Assembly: GCF_001870735.1 (NCBI RefSeq) | Contig: NZ_MORL01000020.1 | Coordinates: 41,331-105,330 of the forward strand | From: Arsenicibacter rosenii | GTDB taxonomy: Bacteria > Bacteroidota > Bacteroidia > Cytophagales > Spirosomataceae | Reading direction: 5' to 3' | DNA length: 64,000 nt | Shown: piece by piece, positions 8,403-18,572 of the stretch | How the letters are laid out: each line of letters begins with the position of its first letter | Position numbering within the stretch: the first letter of the stretch is position 1 | The notes under the pieces: generated by a model | Told to the model about the DNA's origin: nothing | Seen by the model: the letters and a program-made list of their open reading frames with translations, nothing else | The model's database searches: none | Translations under genes and position numbers: made by a program

Positions 8403-9842
8403 CTACAGCGTATACCCGCCGTTATACTGCCGCTTGACAAACTGATTGGCGTAATCAAAATTGGTGATTTTCATATTTTCACCATCCCAGAGCAGCCGTT
8501 CGCGGCCAGGAAATTTATTGCCGTCGCGGTACATATAGCTGCGTGTCGCCAGGTTCCCCATCAGTACCGTTTCGGTCAGCGGCCCCGCTTCGTCGAACGA
8601 CGAACTGGTGTAGGCGCCGTAGCCCTGCTTGCAGGCTTTGACCCACTGCTGCTGGTGCCCTTCGGTCTTCCCGTCGACCAGCGGCTTTTGCGGTGCAGGC
8701 AGTTCTTTTCCTAAGAACTTGTTTTTAGGCAACAGAATCGGGTCATTCCCGAAAATGTTACCGGCCAGCATTCCTTTGGTACCCATAAAGAGCATCCCGC
8801 CGTCCTGCGTGCGGAAAAGCTCATTATACGACACGCCTTCAGGCAGCTGTGGCCGGATACCACCATCGAACCACGATAGTTTAATTTCCTTAACCTTCTT
8901 GTTGTCTGACGGGAAAGTGAGGTGAATGGCCGACGACGGCGGGCAGACATCATCAAAGAACGCTTCCTTGAAGAAATCGGCGTATACTGAGCCAACGCTG
9001 CATTCGACCGAGGTCGGGTATTTCAGTTTCAGCGCCCGGAACGGTACGTCCATGAAATGGCAGCCCATATCGCCCAGGGCGCCTGTCCCGAAATCCCAGT
9101 ATCCCCGCCAGCGGAACGGCATATAGGCTTCGTGGTAACCACGGAACGGCGCGGTACCCAGCCACAGGTTCCAGTCGACTTCGGGCGGAACGGCCATGGT
9201 CTCACCGCGATCTTTCGGCGATTTAACCCCTTGCGGCCATACCGGCCGGTTTGTCCAGCAATAGACCGTATGGACGGCCCCAATCACACCGCTCTGGATG
9301 GCCGTTTCGATGATCCGGGTGGCATCGCCGCTGCTGCCCTGGTTGCCCATCTGGGTAACTACCTTGTATTTGCGGGCAGCCTCGGTCAGCATCCGGGCCT
9401 CGTAAATGTCGTGGGTCAGTGGTTTTTCGACGTAGACGTGCTTGCCGAGCTGCATGGCGGCCATCGCAATGGGCGCGTGCATGTGGTCGGGCGTTGATAC
9501 GATAACGGCATCAAACGTCTTCCCGGCCTGATCGAACATCTGGCGGTAGTCTTTGAAATAAGGAGCGTTGGGAAACTTAGCGCGGTACTTTTTCGATTGC
9601 CGGTCGTCGACATCACAAAGGGCTACGAAATTGTCGGAGCCATTATTATAGGCCTGCTGGATGTTATAATCCGCCTTGCCGCCACAGCCTACAGCCGCAA
9701 TATTGAGTTTATCAGACGGAGCTACATAGCCCTTGCCCAGTACATGCCGCGGTACAATCGTGAAACTGCCCGCTGCCAGGGTCGACGCAGCCAAAGCGCC
9801 GGTCTGCAGGAAGCTCCGGCGCGTAGTTTTGTTGGAAGACAT
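8403..9842 (-). CDS. Tat-exported Gfo/Idh/MocA family oxidoreductase
   Basis: A 479-residue NAD(P)-dependent sugar or polyol dehydrogenase-like protein. The N-terminus has a twin-arginine signal (TTRRSFLQTGALAASTLAAG, residues about 5-24). The Rossmann fold follows at about 46-165, with LNIAAVGCGGKADYNI as nucleotide-binding loop and the family EKPLTHDIYEARML near 140. The C-terminal half is the substrate-binding alpha/beta domain with the W-rich stretch GYWDFGTGALGDMGCHFMD, common in periplasmic Bacteroidota members. Such periplasmic Gfo/Idh proteins occur in sugar-catabolic settings, but their electron-transfer partner and substrate are mostly unassigned. The gene stands alone, with its own terminator downstream and an SCP2-like gene 106 bp upstream. 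Confidence 0.92.
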   Translation of the reverse strand: MSSNKTTRRSFLQTGALAASTLAAGSFTIVPRHVLGKGYVAPSDKLNIAAVGCGGKADYNIQQAYNNGSDNFVALCDVDDRQSKKYRAKFPNAPYFKDYRQMFDQAGKTFDAVIVSTPDHMHAPIAMAAMQLGKHVYVEKPLTHDIYEARMLTEAARKYKVVTQMGNQGSSGDATRIIETAIQSGVIGAVHTVYCWTNRPVWPQGVKSPKDRGETMAVPPEVDWNLWLGTAPFRGYHEAYMPFRWRGYWDFGTGALGDMGCHFMDVPFRALKLKYPTSVECSVGSVYADFFKEAFFDDVCPPSSAIHLTFPSDNKKVKEIKLSWFDGGIRPQLPEGVSYNELFRTQDGGMLFMGTKGMLAGNIFGNDPILLPKNKFLGKELPAPQKPLVDGKTEGHQQQWVKACKQGYGAYTSSSFDEAGPLTETVLMGNLATRSYMYRDGNKFPGRERLLWDGENMKITNFDYANQFVKRQYNGGYTL

Positions 9843-9948
9843 GTTAAATGAGTGATTGAGTGATTTGTGATTGAGCGAATGAACAAAAAAGAATGTTACC
9901 GCCCAAGTCTATTCAATCATTCGACAATCACTCATCCAACATTTCTCT

Positions 9949-10245
9949 TTAGCCCATGATCTGGCCCATTTTCATGGCCACGCCCATGTCGCCTTTTACC
10001 TTGAGCTTGCCGGTCATTACGGCCATCATCGGGTTCAGATCGCCGGTACCCATTTTTACCAGGTTATCCACTGATACATGCAGCTCACAGTCAGCCGCTT
10101 TATCTTCGTTGGATACCGTTACCGGTGCCTGCTTGCCATCGATATAGATAACACCCTGATCTGTAACTACTTTAATAGTCGCGTCAATGCTGTCTGCATT
10201 AGCAACGCGGTTGGTAATCTGCCCGGTTAGTTCTTGTAAAGTCAT
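9949..10245 (-). CDS. SCP2 sterol-binding-like small protein
   Basis: A 98-residue protein. The fold signature is the SCP2 pattern: AIDATIKVVTDQGVIYIDGKQ, then a CELHVSVDNLVKMGTGDLNPMMAVMTGKLKVKGD stretch (roughly residues 50-85), then a C-terminal hydrophobic helix MGVAMKMGQIMG. Family members bind lipids or fatty acyl groups in a hydrophobic tunnel. There is no signal peptide, so it is cytosolic. Full-length for the bacterial stand-alone type (about 100 residues). It is divergently oriented to the membrane-protein gene at 10371, with about 125 bp between them that would hold both promoters. Confidence 0.88.
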   Translation of the reverse strand: MTLQELTGQITNRVANADSIDATIKVVTDQGVIYIDGKQAPVTVSNEDKAADCELHVSVDNLVKMGTGDLNPMMAVMTGKLKVKGDMGVAMKMGQIMG

Positions 10246-10370
10246 GCAGAAATAAAACTTTTTGGTTTGTTTTGTGGTAAAACTATGCCGTAAAGATAAG
10301 GTTTCAAATAGTACCCGTACGTTACGGGCCTTTATTTAAGCCAGCGGCAAACCGATCTGATCCCCGTTTT

Positions 10371-10826
10371 ATGCGCCCACAATTTCTTACGTTACTCTGT
10401 GTCCTGTCGTTTCTGGGTGGAGGTATTGGCCTCATTGACAGCTTTGTCGCACTCACTCATACGCGTGAAGTAGCCAACACCACCCGTATTGACCGCAAAC
10501 TATCTCCGGAAGAAGCGGAACAAGCCAGAAAGCAATATTTTGAAGACCGGGCATCCGGTGATGCGCCTATGCCCGCCGACCCCGACGAAATTCAGCCGCT
10601 GGCCGTTGCCGGGCTGATCTATAATGCCTTGTGTGTAGCCGGTGCCTTTCTGATGTTCCGGCTCCGGCGGATCGGGTTCTATGTGTATCTGGCCGGTGTG
10701 GCGGCCGGGCTGATCCTGCCCGTCCTGTTTGGCGGTTTCTCCGCCCTTAATTCGTCGTTCGGCGCATTTTTCAGCGTCATCTTTGCCGGGCTATACTGGT
10801 ATAATCTGCCGGCGATGAAATCGTAA
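10371..10826 (+). CDS. Small integral membrane protein, unknown function
   Basis: A 151-residue protein with an N-terminal hydrophobic helix (about 5-25, LLCVLSFLGGGIGLIDSFVA), a polar loop of about 50 residues rich in Glu/Asp/Pro (SPEEAEQARKQYFED), and three closely spaced hydrophobic segments (about 80-100, 104-124, 128-148). No family recognised. It is the only plus-strand gene between 4 and 31 kb, is followed directly by a strong bidirectional terminator, and is therefore a single-gene unit. Confidence 0.75.
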   Translation: MRPQFLTLLCVLSFLGGGIGLIDSFVALTHTREVANTTRIDRKLSPEEAEQARKQYFEDRASGDAPMPADPDEIQPLAVAGLIYNALCVAGAFLMFRLRRIGFYVYLAGVAAGLILPVLFGGFSALNSSFGAFFSVIFAGLYWYNLPAMKS

Positions 10827-10857
10827 AGGGCGGCCCCACGTGGCCGCCCTTTTTTTA
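10827..10857. terminator. Bidirectional terminator with GGGCGGCC hairpin
   Basis: AGGGCGGCC (10827-10835) pairs with GGCCGCCCT (10842-10850), followed by seven T. It lies between two convergent genes. Nearly the same hairpin recurs at 23266-23287 beside the relic of a related C-terminal module. Confidence 0.88.
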
Positions 10858-10886
10858 TCACACGTGAAGCCGCCCATGCAAATCCG

Positions 10887-13800
10887 TTACGGACAAGCCG
10901 TCCCGGACACCGCAATCGTACGGCTCACCACACAATTGCCGCTGTAGACCGTCAGCGTATAGGTGCCCGGCTTGACCACGTCAGGGAAAACGGCTGTATG
11001 CTCGCCAACCGTCCGGTACACTACCGAGAAGACATATCCCGACGGCCCCGTCAGTACGTACCGGTCACCGTAACCAGCTCCCTGTACCGATACCGAACAG
11101 ACACCACTACCCAGCGTACCCGTCGCCTGCACGCTGCTGATGGTCGGTTGTACACCCCCTTCAACGACAATCGCCGTATTGGATACCACACAGCCCGCCT
11201 GTCCGGCAAGGCCCGTATAGCTGCCGCCTGCCGTTACGTTGAAAATGCCCGTGCTGTTTGTCTGATTATAGCCATTAGGCCCCAGCAGCGTGAAACTGGT
11301 AGCCCCTGAAGCCTGAACCCGAACCGTCGTGGTCGTTACTCCGCAACCCAGCGGACTGCCGGCCGTTACGGTAGCCGTACCTAATGACGAGGCAGAGACA
11401 ACTACACCGGCGACAGCCGTACAGCCACCGCCATCGGTCAGCGTGACCGAATAGGTGTCTGCTACTGATACGGAAATCACCGCACTCACGGCTCCCGTTG
11501 ACCAGCGGACCTGGCCGTTACCCACCGCCGAGAGGCTTACGGCCGGACTGGCACAACTAATGAGGGTAGACGATGGGTTGATGCTCAGGGCCGGTGCAAC
11601 TGTCGCACTCACCACCGTGGCTGAGTTCACGCTGGTGCAGCCGTTACTGCCCGTCAGCGTTACCGAATACGTACCGGCCGAGGCAACGCTGATGGTGTTC
11701 GACACTGCCCCCGTCGACCAGCGGGCATCGCCCGTACCGACCACCGATAAGACCGCCGACGGGCTGGCACAGGTCAGCGTCACCGATGACGGCGAAATGC
11801 TCAGGCTTGGCGGAGTTGTATTGCTGTAGACCGTCGTTGGGGCCGAAGTGGTACAGCCGTTGCTGCCGGTGATGACAACCGAGTAATTACCCGCCGCATT
11901 GACCGTGGCTGAGCTACCGCTTTGCGCCACCACGTTCGGACCAGTGAAGCTGTAGCTCAGCCCCGAACCGGTGGCTCCCGCTGTCAGTGTCAGCGCCGTC
12001 TGCCCGCAGGTCAGCGTGCCGCCGTGGCTGGCGGTCAGCGTGGCACCCGTCGGGGCCGTGGTGCTACCAGTAACGGTTACCTGAGCGACAGCCGAACAGC
12101 CGCCCGCATCGCTCACGGTGACTGAGTATGTGCCGGCGGCATTGACCGTGGCCTGATTGGTCAGTCCGATCCGCGTCGCGCCGCTGCCGAAGGTGTACGT
12201 CAGGTTCGACGGACTAGCCGTCAGCGTGACCGATGGGGTATTACAGCTAATGGCCCCGCTAGCTACCAGACTGGCCGAAATGACCGCTGAGGTGCTTTCT
12301 ACGGTGGCCGAGGCTACATTGGTACAACCATTGGCGGCTGTTACAATCACCGAGTAAGTGCCTGCCGACGAGACGGTAAGGGTATTACCTGTACCATTCT
12401 GGCCGGTGCTGAACGAATAGCTGGTCAAACCGGAGGTAGCTGTCAGCGTCACCGTCGGGCTGGCACAGGTTAGGGTCGCTGACGAAGGCGTCAGACTTAC
12501 CGTCGGAGCGACTGTGTTGCTGTAGACCGTCGTTGCCGCTGAAGTAGTACAGCCGTTGCTGCCGGTAATGACAACGGAATAATTCCCCGCCGCATTCACC
12601 GTGGCTGAGCTGCTGCTTTGCGCCACTACACCCGGGCCGCTGAAGCTATAGCTAAAACCAGAACCGGTGGCTCCCGCCGTCAGTGTCAGTGCCGTTTGTC
12701 CGCAAGTCAGCGTGCCGCCGTGGCTGGCGGTCAGCGTGGCACCCGTCGGGGCCGTGGTGCTACCGGTGACCGTTACCTGCGCCACGGCCGAACAGCCGCC
12801 CGCGTCGCTCACAGTGACCGAGTATGTGCCGGCGGCATTGACCGTGGCCTGATTGGTCTGCCCGATCTGCGCCGCGCCGCTGCCAAAGTTATATATCAGG
12901 TTCGACGGACTGGCCGTCAGCGTGACCGATGGGGTGTTGCAGCTGATGGCTCCACTGGCCACAAGGCTCGCTGAGATGACGGCGGTACTGCTTTCTACGA
13001 AAGCCGAAGCTACATTAGTGCAACCATTGGCAGCTGTTATAATCACCGAGTACGTATCAGTTGATGATACAGTCAGTGTATTGCCGGTGCCGTTCTGCCC
13101 GTTACTGAAGCGGTAGTTACTAAAGCCTTCAGTGGCCGTCAGCGTTACTGTCGGGCTGGCACAAGTCAGTGTGCCGCTGTCAGGCGTCAAAGCTACGTTG
13201 GGCGTTTCCTTATCTTCCCCCACAAACAGCGAGGCTGTAGATGTGCAGTTGCCATCGCCTGTAGCCGTGACCGAATACGTTCCCGAATTATTCACAATCA
13301 GCGTATTACCAATACCGGTCAGCGGGCCATCCGGTCCGGCGAAGGCGTATGTAAGTCCGCCGCCAACCGCGCTGGCGGTGAGGGTTACGCTGGTTTGGGA
13401 GCAGGTCAGGGCGGTATGGCTGGCACTCAGACTTACCTCTGGTTGGGTATTGTTCTGACTCACATCGATGAGGGTATTGCTCGAACAGCCTGTCGTTGTG
13501 TTACTGACTATTACCCCATAACTTCCCCCGGCGCCCACCAGTGCCGTACCCGCTACGGGGTCCTGACTGATAATTTCCGGCCCGAAAAAGGCATAAGTAT
13601 CCCCCCCTGAAGCGGTGAGCGTCACGGCAGGGACAGCGCAGGTGACCGTACCGGAAACCACCAGGCCCGCCACGGGCAGGTCTGTACGCTGGCTCACTAC
13701 CGCTGAGGCCGAGGCCGTACAGCCGTTAGCCGCTGTCAGGACGACTGAGTAGGTTCCAGGGCTACTGACAGTAATCACGTCATCACTGAGCCCGTTAGAC

Positions 13801-16800
13801 CACAGATAGCTGTCTCCGGCAAGGATTGCCCCCGAAGCCGTCAGGCTGACGACCGCATTGGTGCAGGTAATCGTGGCCGAAGCAGGATCGATACTAACGG
13901 ACGGTGTCGTCGTGTTCTGGCTCACAGTGGTGGTAGTGACTGTTGAACAGCCCGTGATGGTATTGATCACGGTGACCGAGTAAACACCCGGCAGATTAAC
14001 CTCTGCCAAGCCTGTTGCGCCGTCCTGCGTCACGATACCCGACGGGCCGCCTCCCGACGGGCCGGCAAACACAAAACTCACACTCGATAACCCACCCGCA
14101 TCGGCTGTCAGCTCAACCGTCGTCTGGGCGCAGGTGAGTGTAGCATTCGCTGCCAGACTGGCTACTGGTGACGCCACATCCTGCCCGACGCTGACTGAGG
14201 CAGAGGCGGTGCAGCCATTGGCGCCGGTAGCCGTAACGGTGTAGGTTCCGGATGCACTCACCAGCAGGGTACTGCCTGTGCTGCTGCCCCCCGCCAGTGC
14301 CGGACTGGCTGTCCAGGTGTACGACGTTCCGCCGGTGGCGGTGAGCGTAAGGGCAGGGCTGGCGCAGGTTAGTATGCCACCGGCGGGGTTGATGTCCACG
14401 GTAGGCAGCGTATTATCCTGGTCAATGCTGATGTCTGTCGTACTGGTGCAACCCGTAGCGGTGTTCGTTACCGTTACGGAATAAAGCCCCGTCTGGTTTA
14501 GTACGGCTGTTCCGGCCGTCGGATTCTGGCTGATCAACCCCGTTCCGGCAAACGCATACAGGGTTCCGCCCGAAGCGGTAAGGGTCAGTGAGGGCTGAGC
14601 ACAGCTCAGCAGGCCGCTGTGGCTGGCGGCAAGCGTTGGCGTTGGCAGGGCATGTACCGTAACCGACGTCGTAGCCGTATTAACGCAGCCCGCGCTGTTG
14701 GCCACCCGTACCGTAAAGCTATACACCCCGGCGGTCAACTCCGTAACCTCCGTGCCGGGGTCTGTCCCGCTGGCAAGGATACCTTCGCTACTGATGAAGG
14801 TGTAGCCGGCCGGCGTTCCGGTGCTCAGGCCCGATGTCGCTACCAGACTCACCGACCCGCCCTCGCATACGTTGACGGCGGATAAACTGATGACCGGCAG
14901 GCTGGTATTCTCACTGACCGTAACCAGTTGACTGGCTACTGCCGTACAACCGCTCCCGTTGGTAACGGTTACGGTGTAGGTACCCGTTGTGTTGATGGTA
15001 CGCAGGGCATTGGTTGTGTTGTTTTCCCAGCGATACGTGCTCCCGCCCGTAGCCGTGAGTGTCAGCGTCGGGCTGGCACACGTGATTGTTGTGTTGGCCG
15101 GCACACTGATACCGGCGTCAGGCAGCGGGTTTACCGTCAGGGTTGCAGTACTCTGGTCGGTAAAGGTATTGTCGCTCACAATCAGTGTGAAGGTTTGCAG
15201 GCCCGACCCGGCCGCTGTCCAGCTCTGGCTGAAAGCCGTACTGGTTGTGTTTCCGGTTGTCTGGCTGTTGCCGTTGGTGAGCGTAAAGTTATACGCTCCC
15301 GAAACCCCGCTCACCGAAGCGGTAAACGTGACCCGTCCGCCTGCACAAATGGCATTGGGCGTGACGCTCAGGCTTCCTACGTCGGTCGACTGGATGGTGA
15401 GTGAATAGACGCTGCTCACTCCTGAACACCCGTTGGCATCGGTGCCGCGCACGGTCACATTGAAGGTACCGGTCTGGGTAGGTGTGCCGGTCAGTGACCC
15501 CGCCGGGCTCAGGCTCAGGCCCGAAGGCAGCAAGCCGGTTGCCACCGAGAAGCTATAGGCCGGTTGCCCGCCGGTTGCCCCGAAGTTCTGACTGAACGCC
15601 ACACCGGCCAGGGCCGTGTTGGTGGCGGGGATAGTGACCGATACCGTGGCCGTATTACTTTGAATGGTAATCGTGGTAGTACTGACGCAACCCGACGCGT
15701 TGCGGCCCGTAAGGGTGAAGGTGCCGGCCTGGCTGACCGTTGCCGCGGCCCCTGCCGACACAATGCCCGTTCCCGCAAAAGTGTAAGAGGACGCTCCTGT
15801 TGCCGTAAGCGTCAGTGTAGGGCTGGCGCAGGTTAGCGTATTGGAGATAGTCCCCCCCGTGTTGCGGGCAGTGAGCGTCAGACTGGGCTGAGCGAGCACG
15901 GTCACTGACGTAAGGGCGGTATTGGAACAGCCCACGCTGTTGATGCCCTGAACGGTGAGGGTATACGACCCGACCGCCAGACCACTAACAGTCGCCGTGT
16001 TGGCACTTCCCGAACTGATGAGCGTGCCATCGGAACGGCTGAAGGTGTAGGACGTCAGCCCTGCCGTAGCCGACAGCCGTACGGCTCCTCCCTGACAGAC
16101 ATTGGTCGCTGAGAGCACGAGCGTAGGCGGCGTAGTGTTTTGCGTTACCGTCACCAGGCTGCTGCTGGTGGCCGAACAGCCGCTGGCATTGGTCACCGTG
16201 ACGGCATAGGTGCCGGTGACGGTGATGCTGCGGATGGCCGTGAGCGTGTTATTGTCCCAGCGATAGGTACTGCCGCCCGTGGCCGTGAGTGCAACCGAAG
16301 GGCTGGCACAGGTGACGGTCCGGTTGGCCGGGACGCTGATGCCCGCCGTGGGCAGGGCAACTACCGACAGCGATGCGGTGGCACGGGTGGTTTGCCCGCT
16401 CTGACTCACCGTCAGTGTGAACGCCTGCGCCCCCGACCCGGCAGCCACCCAGCTCTGGCTGAAGGCCGTGCTGGTTTTGGTACCTGTGGTCGTGCTGGTG
16501 CCATTGGAGAGGGTAAAATTGTAAGGCGTAGTCACGTTGCCGACCGTTGCGGTGAAGGTGGCTGTACTGCCCGCGCACAGGGACGCTGAAGCAGGGGCAA
16601 AGCCCGCGATAGTGGGCGTCAGATTGTATACCACGATTGAGTAGTCTGATCCGGTGGCTGAGCAGCCGTTGACATCGGTAGCCCGTACGGTTATCACGTA
16701 CGTGCCGACTAAGGTTGGTGTTCCCGATAGCACGCCCGTAGTGGTTAATGTCAGGCCCGCAGGCAAGGTGCCGCTGGCAATTGCGAACGTGCGCGAGGCC

Positions 16801-18572
16801 ACGCCGGTGGAGGCAGACGTGAACGTTTGGCTGAACCCAACGCCGATGACAGCGGTGGCGGGGCTGGCGCCGGGGTTGGTAACAGTGATGGTCGCCGTAG
16901 CACTCCGGACCACCTGACTGGTGGCCGCCGTACAGTTACTGGCGTTGGTGACCGTCACGGAGTACGTGCCTGAGGTACTCACGGCTTTGGTAGCCGTAGT
17001 CGTATTGTCATTCCACCGGTAGGTGCTGCCCCCGGTAGCTGTCAGCGTCAGGGTGGGGGTGGTGCAGGTGAGCGTGGTGCTGGCGGGAGTCAGGATGGCC
17101 ACCGTCGGCAGAGAGGCAACTGTCAGGGTAGCTCCGTTGGAGTTGGTATTACCACCTCCACCCGTTACCACGCAGCGATACTGGTATCCGTTGAAGCCGG
17201 CCACGTTACTGATGGTGAGCGTTTGACTGGTTACGCCCGAATAGGGCGTGGTATTGCTCAGGTTGGTAAACCCACCACCTGTATTAACCTGCCACTGGTA
17301 GGACGACGCATTCGTTGCCGCCACCGAAAAGAAGGTGCTATTGCCCGTACAAACAGTTCTATTGACGGGATGGGTAGTGACGGAGGGGGGGGTAGCCTGC
17401 TCAAAATGGCGAATCTGACCATCAGCACCACCAACCAGCAGGTCGAGTAAGCCATCGTTGTCCAGGTCAGTTATAGCGGGGGCTGTATACCCTGATAAAC
17501 TTAACCCGTTGAAGGCGCTCGATATCTGTGTAAAGGAAGCGCTGTTGACGCTATTCTGTTCGTAGTGAAATAGTTGCCCATTAGCACGCCCAACCAGCAT
17601 ATCAAGCAGGCCATCACCGTCCAGATCGGCCAGGCAGGCTGCCGAGCCACCGTTTCCCGCATCGGCCGTCGGGCCGAAATTCTGGTTATTCAACTGAGTA
17701 AAAGTGCCGCCGTTGGCGGAGCTCTGCTCGTAGCGGCTCAGAAACTCGTCGCCAACCAGCAGGTCGAGCAGGCCGTCGCCGTCAACATCCGTAAAATGTG
17801 GATACTGGAAGGTCATTCCCCCTGTACTAAAGATGTTGTTAAAGTCATTGGATAGTTGCGTGAATGATGTACTGTTGAGGGCCGATTGCTCGTAGTGCTT
17901 GAAATTACCTCCACCAGCACCAACCACCAAATCGAGCAGGCCGTCGCCGTCTATATCGGTTACCGACACTATCGCGCTATAATGCCCCGTCAAACCACTC
18001 AGGTTGGAGGTGCGCAGCGTGAAGGTAAGGCTATTGGCCGCACTTTGCTCATAATGGCTCACCTCACCGGTTTCCCGACCCACCAGCAGATCAATCAGCC
18101 CGTCGTGGTCAAGATCGGTAATGGCGGGTGTGGAAAAGCTCCCGACATTAATTGAGTTAAACGAATTACTGCGCAACGCGTAGGTTAGCGACGAACTAAT
18201 TCGCGTTACGGTGAAGTTTGTACTGCTCAGCACGGTGCCACCCGGCTTAGTCAGGCGGATGGGTCCGGTAGACGCCTGAGCGGGCACTACAAATGATACC
18301 TGAGTATTTGAAATAGGCGTAATATTAACAGGTATTCCGCGCAGCACAACGGATGTAGTTCCCGTCAGGTTTGTACCGTTGATGGTCACCACTGTTCCCG
18401 CCGGACCACTCGAAGGAGAAAAGCTGGTGATGGTGGGAGCTTGAGCGTAGGTTATCCCCGCTGTTATGAGCAGGAGTAATAGAATCCTGATCGGCAGTGA
18501 TGAACACTGGTCAAACAGAAATTGACCGGCCCACCGAATGATACGATGGGATAGCCATGAAGTACTACTCAT
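10887..18572 (-). CDS. Giant secreted Ig-repeat protein (IPT, FG-GAP, ~25 Ig-like repeats, C-terminal module)
   Basis: A 2561-residue protein from ATG 18572 (MSSTSWLSHR), followed by a hydrophobic signal segment ending TYAQ near residue 44. The open frame continues upstream to 18812, but that part overlaps a probable operator and lacks coding character. Layout: IPT/TIG domain (about 46-125, SFSPSSGPAGTVVTINGTNL); five FG-GAP/VCBS-like units (about 130-400) each with the Ca-binding D-D-G-L-D pattern (DLDHDGLIDLLVG); one Ig-like domain (about 405-500); then a long series of roughly 75-90 residue Ig-like repeats with the core TLTCASPTVTLTATGG and GTYSVTVTNASGCTA; two putative-Ig (He_PIG-like) insertions (ATVIGVGFSQTF, ALAGVAFSQNF); and the shared C-terminal module at about 2475-2561 ending SGTACP. 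It resembles Bacteroidota surface adhesins of SprB type in size and repeat content. Extracellular; adhesion is inferred. The region upstream of the start carries 21-bp-phased direct repeats (see operator). Confidence 0.88.
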   Translation of the reverse strand: MSSTSWLSHRIIRWAGQFLFDQCSSLPIRILLLLLITAGITYAQAPTITSFSPSSGPAGTVVTINGTNLTGTTSVVLRGIPVNITPISNTQVSFVVPAQASTGPIRLTKPGGTVLSSTNFTVTRISSSLTYALRSNSFNSINVGSFSTPAITDLDHDGLIDLLVGRETGEVSHYEQSAANSLTFTLRTSNLSGLTGHYSAIVSVTDIDGDGLLDLVVGAGGGNFKHYEQSALNSTSFTQLSNDFNNIFSTGGMTFQYPHFTDVDGDGLLDLLVGDEFLSRYEQSSANGGTFTQLNNQNFGPTADAGNGGSAACLADLDGDGLLDMLVGRANGQLFHYEQNSVNSASFTQISSAFNGLSLSGYTAPAITDLDNDGLLDLLVGGADGQIRHFEQATPPSVTTHPVNRTVCTGNSTFFSVAATNASSYQWQVNTGGGFTNLSNTTPYSGVTSQTLTISNVAGFNGYQYRCVVTGGGGNTNSNGATLTVASLPTVAILTPASTTLTCTTPTLTLTATGGSTYRWNDNTTTATKAVSTSGTYSVTVTNASNCTAATSQVVRSATATITVTNPGASPATAVIGVGFSQTFTSASTGVASRTFAIASGTLPAGLTLTTTGVLSGTPTLVGTYVITVRATDVNGCSATGSDYSIVVYNLTPTIAGFAPASASLCAGSTATFTATVGNVTTPYNFTLSNGTSTTTGTKTSTAFSQSWVAAGSGAQAFTLTVSQSGQTTRATASLSVVALPTAGISVPANRTVTCASPSVALTATGGSTYRWDNNTLTAIRSITVTGTYAVTVTNASGCSATSSSLVTVTQNTTPPTLVLSATNVCQGGAVRLSATAGLTSYTFSRSDGTLISSGSANTATVSGLAVGSYTLTVQGINSVGCSNTALTSVTVLAQPSLTLTARNTGGTISNTLTCASPTLTLTATGASSYTFAGTGIVSAGAAATVSQAGTFTLTGRNASGCVSTTTITIQSNTATVSVTIPATNTALAGVAFSQNFGATGGQPAYSFSVATGLLPSGLSLSPAGSLTGTPTQTGTFNVTVRGTDANGCSGVSSVYSLTIQSTDVGSLSVTPNAICAGGRVTFTASVSGVSGAYNFTLTNGNSQTTGNTTSTAFSQSWTAAGSGLQTFTLIVSDNTFTDQSTATLTVNPLPDAGISVPANTTITCASPTLTLTATGGSTYRWENNTTNALRTINTTGTYTVTVTNGSGCTAVASQLVTVSENTSLPVISLSAVNVCEGGSVSLVATSGLSTGTPAGYTFISSEGILASGTDPGTEVTELTAGVYSFTVRVANSAGCVNTATTSVTVHALPTPTLAASHSGLLSCAQPSLTLTASGGTLYAFAGTGLISQNPTAGTAVLNQTGLYSVTVTNTATGCTSTTDISIDQDNTLPTVDINPAGGILTCASPALTLTATGGTSYTWTASPALAGGSSTGSTLLVSASGTYTVTATGANGCTASASVSVGQDVASPVASLAANATLTCAQTTVELTADAGGLSSVSFVFAGPSGGGPSGIVTQDGATGLAEVNLPGVYSVTVINTITGCSTVTTTTVSQNTTTPSVSIDPASATITCTNAVVSLTASGAILAGDSYLWSNGLSDDVITVSSPGTYSVVLTAANGCTASASAVVSQRTDLPVAGLVVSGTVTCAVPAVTLTASGGDTYAFFGPEIISQDPVAGTALVGAGGSYGVIVSNTTTGCSSNTLIDVSQNNTQPEVSLSASHTALTCSQTSVTLTASAVGGGLTYAFAGPDGPLTGIGNTLIVNNSGTYSVTATGDGNCTSTASLFVGEDKETPNVALTPDSGTLTCASPTVTLTATEGFSNYRFSNGQNGTGNTLTVSSTDTYSVIITAANGCTNVASAFVESSTAVISASLVASGAISCNTPSVTLTASPSNLIYNFGSGAAQIGQTNQATVNAAGTYSVTVSDAGGCSAVAQVTVTGSTTAPTGATLTASHGGTLTCGQTALTLTAGATGSGFSYSFSGPGVVAQSSSSATVNAAGNYSVVITGSNGCTTSAATTVYSNTVAPTVSLTPSSATLTCASPTVTLTATSGLTSYSFSTGQNGTGNTLTVSSAGTYSVIVTAANGCTNVASATVESTSAVISASLVASGAISCNTPSVTLTASPSNLTYTFGSGATRIGLTNQATVNAAGTYSVTVSDAGGCSAVAQVTVTGSTTAPTGATLTASHGGTLTCGQTALTLTAGATGSGLSYSFTGPNVVAQSGSSATVNAAGNYSVVITGSNGCTTSAPTTVYSNTTPPSLSISPSSVTLTCASPSAVLSVVGTGDARWSTGAVSNTISVASAGTYSVTLTGSNGCTSVNSATVVSATVAPALSINPSSTLISCASPAVSLSAVGNGQVRWSTGAVSAVISVSVADTYSVTLTDGGGCTAVAGVVVSASSLGTATVTAGSPLGCGVTTTTVRVQASGATSFTLLGPNGYNQTNSTGIFNVTAGGSYTGLAGQAGCVVSNTAIVVEGGVQPTISSVQATGTLGSGVCSVSVQGAGYGDRYVLTGPSGYVFSVVYRTVGEHTAVFPDVVKPGTYTLTVYSGNCVVSRTIAVSGTACP
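11820..13211 (-). repeat. Near-identical 696-bp tandem duplication within the giant Ig-repeat gene
   Basis: Bases 11820-12515 and 12516-13211 align with a constant offset of 696 bp (232 codons, in frame, about three Ig-like repeats). Long stretches are identical, for example around 12015 and 12711. Other repeats in the gene are much more diverged, so this copy event is recent. Confidence 0.8.

Noticed and set aside
11000..17000. CRISPR-like periodicity in the giant gene
   Set aside because: The repeats are 225-270 bp, coding, in frame and diverged; they are Ig-like domain repeats.
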